From: Abyssibacter profundi
Lineage (GTDB): Bacteria; Pseudomonadota; Gammaproteobacteria; Nevskiales; OUC007
Length of the DNA stretch: 64,000 nt
Assembly (NCBI RefSeq): GCF_003151135.1
Contig: NZ_QEQK01000015.1
Location: 17,158 to 81,157 of the forward strand
Direction: 5' to 3'
The position numbers and the translations under genes were made by a program. The notes under the pieces were generated by a model. The model searched no databases. It was not told the origin of the DNA and saw only the letters and a program-made list of their open reading frames with translations. Shown in pieces: positions 43,051-53,700 of the stretch. Numbering within the stretch: the stretch's first letter is position 1; each line of letters opens with the position of its first letter.

Positions 43051-43115
43051 GCCGGCAGTAGCAAGAACTCTTTTCTGTTTAGCAACCTGATTTAACCGAT
43101 TTTTTGGAGCACACC

Positions 43116-45038
<1,923 letters not shown>

Positions 45039-45054
45039 TTCAATCGCGCCTCGA

Positions 45055-45099
45055 GGAGCGAGCGGACGGGCGACACGCCGGCCCGCTCGCTCCTTTTTT
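45055..45099 (+). terminator. Strong intrinsic terminator between dnaK and dnaJ
   Basis: An 11-base perfect stem GGAGCGAGCGG / CCGCTCGCTCC encloses a GC-rich 17-base loop that can itself pair (GGGCG/CGCC), followed by six T. It lies 16 bases after the dnaK stop and should reduce read-through into dnaJ. Confidence 0.9.
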
Positions 45100-45127
45100 A
45101 TTGCACTAACGGGATCGCCCGAGAGCC

Positions 45128-46234
45128 ATGAGCAAACGTGACTACTACGAGGTGTTGGGCGTCAGTCGTGATGCCGGTGCCGATGAACTGAAGAAGGCCT
45201 ATCGTCGGCTGGCCATGAAGAATCATCCCGACCGGAATCCGGGGGATGAGGAAGCCGAGAGCCGCTTCAAGGAGGCCTCCGAAGCCTACGAAGTGCTGTC
45301 CGACGACCAGAAACGGGCGGCCTATGATCGCTACGGGCATGACGGCGTGGCCGGTGCTGCGGGTGGTGGCTTTGGCGGCGGCGCCGGTTTTGGCGACATC
45401 TTCGGCGACGTTTTCTCCGATATTTTCGGCGGTGGTGGTGCACGCGCAGCACGCGGTGCCGATCTGCGCTATGACCTGCCCATCGATCTGGAAGACGCGG
45501 TCAATGGCGTCGAGAAGGCGATCCACATCCCGACCTGGGATGACTGCGAGACCTGCGATGGGTCCGGCGCCAAGCCGGGCACCAAGCCAAAGACCTGTCC
45601 CTCCTGCCAGGGCGCCGGGCAGATTCGTATGCAGCAGGGCTTTTTCTCGGTACAGCAGACCTGCCCGACCTGCCGCGGACGGGGCGAGGTTATTGCCGAT
45701 GCCTGTCGTGATTGTTCAGGGCGCGGCCGGGTTGAAGGTGAGAAGACGCTCTCGGTCAAGATTCCGCCGGGCGTGGATACCGGCGATCGCATCCGCCTGA
45801 CGGGCGAGGGTGAAGCCGGCGAGCGCGGAGCGCCTCCAGGTGATCTCTACGTGCAGATCAACGTGCGGGCGCATGATGTCTTCGAGCGCGACGGCAATGA
45901 TCTACGCTGCGCCGTGCCACTGTCTTTTGTCACCGCCGCCTTGGGTGGGGAGATCGAAGTGCCGACGCTCAAGGGCCGCGCCACGCTCAAGATTCCCGAG
46001 GGCACCCAGTCTGGCAAGACGTTCCGCCTCCGCGGTAAGGGGGCACCCAGCGTCCGCGGTGCCGGCGTCGGCGATCTGCTGTGCACGGTGCGCATCGAAA
46101 CCCCCGTGAATCTTTCATCGAAGCAGAAGGCCTTGTTGGCCGAGTTCGGCGACACGGTGGGTGAGAAGCACAGCCCCGAAGAACAATCCTGGCTGGCGAA
46201 GGCCAAGCGTTTTTTCGAGGAGCGGGTTAAGTAG
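45128..46234 (+). CDS. dnaJ: Co-chaperone DnaJ (Hsp40)
   Basis: A 368-residue type I DnaJ. The J domain has [20 protein letters not shown] with HPD; a Gly/Phe region follows ([16 protein letters not shown]). Four zinc motifs are present: [24 protein letters not shown] and CRDCSGRG. The C-terminal substrate and dimer domains complete it. It loads substrate on DnaK and triggers ATP hydrolysis. Confidence 0.96.
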   Translation: MSKRDYYEVLGVSRDAGADELKKAYRRLAMKNHPDRNPGDEEAESRFKEASEAYEVLSDDQKRAAYDRYGHDGVAGAAGGGFGGGAGFGDIFGDVFSDIFGGGGARAARGADLRYDLPIDLEDAVNGVEKAIHIPTWDDCETCDGSGAKPGTKPKTCPSCQGAGQIRMQQGFFSVQQTCPTCRGRGEVIADACRDCSGRGRVEGEKTLSVKIPPGVDTGDRIRLTGEGEAGERGAPPGDLYVQINVRAHDVFERDGNDLRCAVPLSFVTAALGGEIEVPTLKGRATLKIPEGTQSGKTFRLRGKGAPSVRGAGVGDLLCTVRIETPVNLSSKQKALLAEFGDTVGEKHSPEEQSWLAKAKRFFEERVK

Positions 46235-46328
46235 GCAGCACTGACAGGCCTCTGCATCCAAGAGGGCGCCGCTGATCTCAGCAGAGTCGTGGCCGCTCGG
46301 CCGGGGGCGACTGGATACGTCTTCCTGA

Positions 46329-46796
46329 TTAACCGGCTGCAGATCGCCGGGACTTGCGACGCAGCCACCAGCCCACGAGCTGTGAGACCACTGCGGCGAC
46401 GAGAAACGCCGGAAAGGCCATGACCAGCGTGAGTCGGAAGACGCTGGCCTGCGTAATCTGCATACCTTCAATGCGCTGTTGCCACCAGGCCAAGCCGCCC
46501 GCGATGCGCTGCCGAATCATGCTTTGGCCCGGGCTGACCTCAACGCAATGAAACGCGTCCAGACAGCCGCTGGCATCGGTCGACAAGCTTAGCGAGACGG
46601 GCGAACCGTCTACCTGGTCCCATTGCAGTACAGCCGCGCCGCCACCCGTGGCAATCACGACCGGCATGGTTGGCGGGTAGTGCGCAGGTGACAGCGTTTG
46701 GAAGCTGGACGCGGCGAATCCCAGCAGGCAGCCGGCAAAGACCACGGCCAGTACCAGCAGGCGAATCAGCAGTCGAACCAGGGCAGAATCAAGCAT
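46329..46796 (-). CDS. Two-helix membrane protein, unknown
   Basis: A 155-residue protein I do not recognise. A long N-terminal membrane segment (LLIRLLVLAVVFAGCLLGFA), a middle of about 80 residues probably outside the cytoplasm with two Cys seven apart (GCLDAFHCVEV) that could form a disulfide, and a second membrane segment (LTLVMAFPAFLVAAVVSQLV) before a basic tail. The ATG at 46796 starts the first helix. It is reversed relative to dnaJ and dapB and lies between them. Confidence 0.6.
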   Translation of the reverse strand: MLDSALVRLLIRLLVLAVVFAGCLLGFAASSFQTLSPAHYPPTMPVVIATGGGAAVLQWDQVDGSPVSLSLSTDASGCLDAFHCVEVSPGQSMIRQRIAGGLAWWQQRIEGMQITQASVFRLTLVMAFPAFLVAAVVSQLVGWWLRRKSRRSAAG

Positions 46797-46823
46797 GAGT
46801 AACGGTGGCCGGGCGGGCAGGGC

Positions 46824-46851
46824 TTGCACCGGCTCCGGCTGGACGGATAAT
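46824..46851 (+). promoter_or_regulatory. Candidate sigma-70 promoter for dapB
   Basis: TTGCAC (46824-46829), a 16-base spacer and GATAAT (46846-46851) make a fair promoter about 30 bases before the dapB start codon. Confidence 0.55.
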
Positions 46852-46881
46852 CAGCCGCCATTCTCATCGCAAGGCGCATGA

Positions 46882-47682
46882 ATGTCGACGAAGATTTGCG
46901 TGCTCGGGGCCGGCGGCCGTATGGGGCAATCGGTCATCCGAGCGCTGTTCGAGCAATCCGCTCTGGTTCTTTCCGCTGCCGTTGATCGCCCGGATGGCGA
47001 GGTCGTGGGCAAGGACTGCGGTGCACTAATCGGTCAGGATCGCACCGGCGTCAGTGTATCGGATGACCTCGCGGCTCATCTGGAACCGCAGACCGTCGTC
47101 ATCGACTTTTCTTCCCCGGATGCGTTGATGGCCGCACTGCCGGTGCTGGAATCTCGAGATTGCGCACTGGTCACGGGGACCACCGGTCTGGACGCCGCGC
47201 AGGCCGAGCGCCTGGATGCAGCCAGTCAGCGGATCCCGGTTCTGCGGTCCGACAATTTTTCCGTCGGGGTGGCATTGATGCGGGCGCTTGCGCAGCGGGC
47301 CGCAGAAGTCCTCGGCGAACAGGCGGACATCGAGATCATTGAGGCTCATCATCGGCGCAAGGTCGATGCGCCGTCGGGTACCGCGCTGGCGGTGGGCCGG
47401 TCGGTTGCCCAGGGGTTGGGCATCGAACTGGATTCAGTCGCCGACTGGACAAGGCATGGCCAGGTGGGGCCACGAGGCGATGGCCGCGTCGGCTTCTCTG
47501 TGATCCGGGGTGGGGACATCGTGGGTGAGCATACAGCCCTGTTCGCGATGGCGGGCGAGCGTTTGGAGATCACCCACAAGGCGACAGATCGGATGATCTT
47601 CGCGCGGGGTGCCGTCCGTGCCGCCGGCTGGCTGGCCGCGCAGGACGCCGGGCTGTACGCGCTGGAAGACTTGCTCGGCTAG
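46882..47682 (+). CDS. dapB: 4-hydroxy-tetrahydrodipicolinate reductase DapB
   Basis: A 266-residue enzyme of lysine and diaminopimelate synthesis, using NAD(P)H. CVLGAGGRMGQSVIRAL is the dinucleotide-binding loop; VTGTTGLDAAQ and EIIEAHHRRKVDAPSGTAL (with the catalytic His and Lys) are the DapB signature. It follows the heat-shock genes, as in Pseudomonas. In E. coli and Pseudomonas carA follows directly; here about 10.7 kb of reversed genes intervene. Confidence 0.96.
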   Translation: MSTKICVLGAGGRMGQSVIRALFEQSALVLSAAVDRPDGEVVGKDCGALIGQDRTGVSVSDDLAAHLEPQTVVIDFSSPDALMAALPVLESRDCALVTGTTGLDAAQAERLDAASQRIPVLRSDNFSVGVALMRALAQRAAEVLGEQADIEIIEAHHRRKVDAPSGTALAVGRSVAQGLGIELDSVADWTRHGQVGPRGDGRVGFSVIRGGDIVGEHTALFAMAGERLEITHKATDRMIFARGAVRAAGWLAAQDAGLYALEDLLG

Positions 47683-47712
47683 GCCTGCCCAAACGAGGGG
47701 TCAGGGCAGGCC
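47682..47712. terminator. Hairpin between dapB and the convergent lipoprotein gene
   Basis: A perfect 9-base stem GGCCTGCCC / GGGCAGGCC with a 13-base loop starts at the last base of the dapB stop and ends 11 bases before the stop of the convergent gene. There is no T tract; a two-way terminator is likely. Confidence 0.55.
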
Positions 47713-47723
47713 AGCCCCGCCGA

Positions 47724-50700
47724 TTAGCGTGTCTGGCCGCCGCGGCATCCGCTGTAGTCGTAGTTCACGACGAAGTCTTCGACGGCTTCCTGGGCCAGGC
47801 CAAAGCTCAGGCTGACCGTGAACGAGCCAGACGTGAATTCCGAGAAGACTTCGACTGCGTAGCGGCCATCACCCAGGTCGATCGCATAGGTCGAGTTGCT
47901 ATCAGATAGCGGGTCCAGGGCGGTTCGTCCTTGGACACCCACACCGTCCGGGCTGCTGACGCCAACGACAAACGCATGCCCGGAGCCCGTCTCACCGCCA
48001 AACAGGGTGGGGCGGAAGACGACCTCACGCTGTTCGCTGCCATCCTGGTTGCAGGTCAGCATGGTGCTCTCGGGATTGGCGGCATCGGGTGTCTGGCTGC
48101 CCTGACCAAAGAAGACGTGGTATCCGAGGTCCAGCGCACCTTCGTCCACAGCGCCGTCAAAGCGGGTGGTGGAGCCGCCCAGACCAAAATCGGACGCGGT
48201 ACGGGTCGTATCAAAGTCGATCGAGGTACTGCCCTCGTTCAGGTAAAAACTCCCAAGAAAATCGGGGTTGGCCAGGGCCGCGTTGCCGCCGACACTGGTG
48301 ACGAGATCGTTGGAGCCGATGGGCGTGCCCGTTGTCAGCACATCTTCGATGTTGTTGTACTCGATCAGGTGGCCGGTCGTGAAATCGCCACTGTCTGTCG
48401 TGGGCCCCGCGTAATTCTGGCTGCCGGCATTCGCCGCGAGATCACTGTCGTCGTTCAGCCAGAAAATATTGTCACGCAGTTCCAGCCCCGTGGTCTCGCT
48501 GGTGCTCTGTACACCACCGGCGCCTTCGGTCAACAGCACCTGATTGAGCGCCACCGTGTTATTGGCAATCTGGGTTTGTCCGGTGCTGGCTCGCGACACG
48601 AACAACCCGCCGCCAGGCTGATTCACGCTGGCATTGCCAACAATCAGATTGTTGGTGACGAAGTTGGCTGATGTCGAATCAGCCAAGTATAGCCCGCCAC
48701 CCTGGGATCCCGCCCGATTGGACAGAATTTCACTATCGAAGATCTCGATGATCTCTGCGTTACTGGCAAAGAGACCACCGCCCAGGTCGGTCCCGAACCC
48801 GGCGTCGCCCGTACGGTTGTTGGCAATGACGCTGCCGAGAACGCTGAGTGTGGTTGTGTTTATGGTTGGGGTTGTGGGTGCGGCATACAGTCCGCCCCCT
48901 TCCGACACGGCTCCCGTACTGAAGCCCCCGTCGACCTGATTGCCGCGGATTGTGGAGTATTCAACATTGACCACTCCATCGCTGACCGCGATACCGCCAC
49001 CTCGGGCGACACTGTCGAAGGCGATTGCCTGGTTATTGTGTATGTCGCTGACGGTCACCGTGACCGTCGACCCGGATGCCACATGAATGCCGCCCCCGAA
49101 CTGGGCCTGGTTGCCGACGACTTCCACGCTGTCTAACACCACGGTACTCATCGCGGTTGGACCGATGTCCAGACCGCCGCCCTGTGTGGCCACGCCGTCT
49201 GTGAACTTGATGCCGGTCAGGGTGATGTCGTTGGCGTTGTCGATGATTGCAGCGCTGCCTTCACCCAACGACGTGAAGACTGTGGCCGTATCGGGAATGT
49301 GGTCGTCTGGGCCCAGGCCGCCGGCGACCACGATGAAGCCGCGTGAGGTGTCATTGCTCCCCAGTTTGAAGGTGCCGACGTACTGACCGGATTCGTAGAG
49401 ATAGAACACGGGCGTGCTGCTGTCTCGGCCGTTTTCGTTGTCGGTCTCCACATCTAAATGGCCTTCAAAAGCCTCGGCCCAGCTTTGACCGTTGTTGCCC
49501 GGGGCGCCCCGGGTGCTCGACACGTATCGCACAATATTGGCGAGGTCAGCGCGGCTGCCGACGCTGACTTCGAGTCCGTCGCCCGCACCATCCCCGTCGC
49601 TGTCCGGGTTGTTCGGATCGGTGCCGGTTCCGAAGATCTCATCGCCGTCGCTGATACCGTCGAAGTCCGAGTCGGGGTTGTTCGGGTCGGTGCCGTAGAC
49701 ATTGACCTCGTCGGAATCGGAGACACCGTCGGAGTCCTTGTCCTGGACTCCCAGGTCATCTCCCTCGCCATCGGTGAGCTGCCCGCGAATCTCTCCACCT
49801 GGGTGGGCATCCGAGTGGACGTTGAGGTACCACCCGCCGGCGAGAATCGTGTCGATCTGAGTTTGCGTGACGGACGCCCCTGACAGCAGGTAGCGGTTGG
49901 CATCTTCCGGCGCTGGACTGAGCGGGAAGACCACATCTCCGTTCTGTCCGAATGGAGCTTCATGCAAGTGTGCTGCCGTCGGAACCATGTTCGAGACGAA
50001 GACATCGACATCGATGAGCAGATTGCCGCTGTCGTGGAGGTGGAGCACAACGAATCCGAACCCATTCCCCGCGGTCGACACGGGAGGGACTTCCTGGTCG
50101 CCGGTCAAACCCACAGGGAAGATGATGCGCATGGTGTCCAGCCAGTCCCAATGCGACTCGAACGTTGAGTCTTCCTGGCCATTGCCATCCTCGTCCACCG
50201 CAATGTCGATGGATGCGGGATTGGAGTCGATGCGCGCGCTCACACCATCCAGGTGATTCACGTAATGGGTCACGCCGGCGGTTGGGTCTTCGGGCTTGGC
50301 CTGGCTGGACAGGGCAAAGGTGTCGAGTGGCCCGGTAACCGCTGTACCGGGATCAGTCTCATACTCGCTGTCCACGATTCGGAAGCCGTCACCGTCTTCT
50401 ACCTGTAGCCGATAGCTGGTTTCTACAGTGTGTTGGTCCGCATCGAAATCAATTTGAACAGCCAGTCGGAACGGGACGAGAACACGTGTCTGGGTACTCG
50501 ACTGATCTTCGCAGAGCGTTGAGGCGGTTTGTTCCACTCCGCCGTCTTCAATCGAGTAGAACTCGCCTGTCTCGCCAACCGCGTAGCTCGCAAGCTGGCC
50601 AGAAAGGTTTTGGGTCGAGGTGCAGCCATCCTCCGATTCGGTGTAATCGATTCCGGTGATCCGCCACTGGTAGTTGCGTTCATTGCCGGTTGCCGTTCCG

Positions 50701-53700
50701 GGCTCGACATTCGGCAGGTGCTCGACGCTTTGATCAGCGACCTCAATATCGAATCTCAGGGTGCCATCGTAAATGGCATCAATTATCGGCTCCTGGTCGA
50801 GGATCTCGCAGTTGGAAAACACAATGGTGGCCGTGTCGCCGGCGGTGATGGTGCCGCTCGCATCCGCGTCATCGAAGTTGCTGCTTACAGACCCCGTACT
50901 GCAGGTCGGCAGGTCACTTTCGAACACCTGCAATGGGGTGAATCCGAACCAGCCGTGGATGATGTCTGAGGGATCGACGAGGCCCGATTCGATCGATTGG
51001 GCCAAGTTGTACTGCACGGCTGCACGTGTTCGTGGCAACTCGCTGAGCCCCCAGGATACGACGACGTCATCAATGGCTATGCGGTCACCATCACTGGCTT
51101 CTGCGGTAAGTAGCGTCGTGCCCGATCCCACCGAGGGTGCAATCCAGGTGGTGGCACCGCCGGTTTGCGTCGTGAACGAGCCGGCGCTGGCAATCCACCG
51201 GATGTCCACGTTTTGGGAGTCGGGGTCGGTTGCGGTGGCTGTCAGATTAATCGAGCCACCCGCCGGCACCGAGGCGGCATCGGCCGTGATGGAGATGGCG
51301 GGCTGGCGGTTGTCCAGACCGGTGTAGCCCTGGTCCAGCGCGCCAAGCATCAGCCAGCGCTGATGGAAGGCGCCGGGCTCGTCGCGGTGGCCCCTTAGTG
51401 CGAGTACCTCGCCTGTTTCACTGACGAAGCCCTCGAACAAGGTGGAGGAGGGGTCGGTCGCATCTCCGGCAAAGTCGATCAACAGGCGCCCACCAACGTC
51501 AGTGCTGTAGGTACAGGCCATGGTTTCGACGGGGCCTTCAACGCCTGGCAGGTCGCTAAACGCTGCCGTGTCATCCCGGCGGCCGGCGATGAACAGGCTC
51601 AATCCTTCCCGGAAGCTCAGCTGGCAGCTGTTGTCCGTGCCGAAGTTCAGCGTGGCCGAGCGGAGCAGATAGCCATAGGACTCCTGATCACTGGCCTGGC
51701 GCTCCATGGCCAAGGCGTCCACGCGGAACTGCTGGCCGCTGACGACCGGGGCCGCGGCTGTCCGGCGTAGGCCGATCTGAATGAACTGCTCGATTGATGT
51801 GGGTTCAACACTGTCGCCCGTCAGGATGGACTCCTGCAGCACGAGGATGCTGCCGTCCGGCGAGGCCAGGCCTGTCGCCGAACCGGCTGGGGCGCCGCCA
51901 TCGGTGAACTCCGCGCTGACGGTCCCGTTGGCATTCGCGCTGTACTGGGTCACGAAGGCAGGGTCCGGCCCGTCTTCGCTGCTGATCTGTGTCACCGGGC
52001 TGGCGAAGGGGTCGTAGCGCATGGTCTCGGCCGCGAAGCGGTCGTCGCCGGTGGTGCTGCCGTCATTGGCAATGCGTTGCTCGACAATGAATGCGGTGGA
52101 CTCGACGGGGCCTGCCTCCATCAGAATCCCCAGGCCGACAAAGCCGTAGTCCCCTTCCAGGCGTGAGACCTCGAAAGCTTCGGATTGCCGAAGTGCCAGC
52201 TCCAGCGCAAAGCTCGCACCATCCTCGCGTTTCCGGTTCGCATTCAGGTAGTCGAGTGTGCCGTCTTCATCCGAATCAGCCGCATCGAAGACCTCGTCAC
52301 GCTCACTGACACCGAGCACGTACATATCAGGGGTACTGGGCCGGATATACAGGCCGAATGCGGTTTCGCGCTCGAACGTCTGCTGCCCACTATCCAGTTC
52401 TTCCACATAGGGCGCGAACAGCGACAGAACACCGCTGGCATTGACCTGCATGGACTGGGTTTCTGCCGGGTCGACCTCTGGCGGGAAATGATTCAGGAAG
52501 TAACTTTGCGGCTGGGCCACGATCTCGCCTTCATTCAGGCTAGAGAATGGCCCGAACGTGACAGTGCTGACGCCATCGACAGGCGGCTGGATGTCATAGA
52601 ACCCGAAATCCTGGAAAACGGAGAACAGGCCAAACTGGCCATCCTCCGCTCCAGCGGCGTAGTTCAACTCGATAAAGGCGGTGTTGAAGCTTGTTTCTGC
52701 ACTGCGCAGCTGCACCTCAAGCGTGAAGGCGGGCAGGGCGGCCGTGCCGCCTGCACCATCGTCAACACTGATGACGATGTTCTCGTAGGTGCCGGCATCA
52801 GATTCGGCCGGTGTTCCGCTCAGAGTGCCGTTCGCCGTGTCGAATGACGCCCAGGCCGGTTGGTTCGTGATGCTAAACACCAGCGGGTCGCCGTCGATGT
52901 CGCTGGCCGTGGGGATGAAGTTGTAGTTGTTTCCCGTTTCGGTGACCAGCTGTGGCGTGCCGCTGATGACAGGCGCATCGTTGACCGGGTTGATAGTCAG
53001 CGAGACGGTGGCCGAGGAGCGAAGGCCGGCAAGGTCGGCCACGCTGTACGTGAAGCTGTCCGACCCGTTGGCGTTGGCGTCCGGCGCATAGCTCACCGTG
53101 CCATTGCTTTCGACGGTGGTCACGCCTTGCTGCGGCCCTGAGACGATTTGGACGGAGCTGGTATCTAGGCCGTCATCGGGGTCGCTGTCATTGGCCAGCA
53201 CCTCGATGTTGATGCTGCTGTCCTCGTCCAGCGCGCCACTGTCGTCCAGGGCTGTGGGTGGATCGTTGACAGGGGTGACGTTCACGGTGACCTGTGCCGG
53301 GGCCGAGCGCAGCCCCTGGTCGTCAGCAACGGAGTAGGTGAACGTGACCGTGCCGCTTGCGTTCGGCGCCGGGGTGTAGGTGACGGTGCCGTCGCTTTGC
53401 GCCAAGGCGGTGCCGCTGTTCGGCACGGTTTCGATCACGACGCTGGTGGCATCCAGCGTGCCATCCGAGTCCGTGTCGTTGCCGAGAACCTCGATGGACA
53501 CAGCAGTATCTTCTGGCGTGGTTGCCGCGTCATCTGCTGCCGTGGGCGGCTGGTTGACGGCGTTGACCGTAATGGTCAGGGTCGCGCTCGCCTGTGCCGC
53601 ACCGTCGCTGATCGTGTAGTCGACGGTGTCGGTGCCGGAGAATCCTGTCGCCGGGCTGTAGTCCAGCGTGGTGCCGCTTCCGCTGATGCTGACGCTGCCA

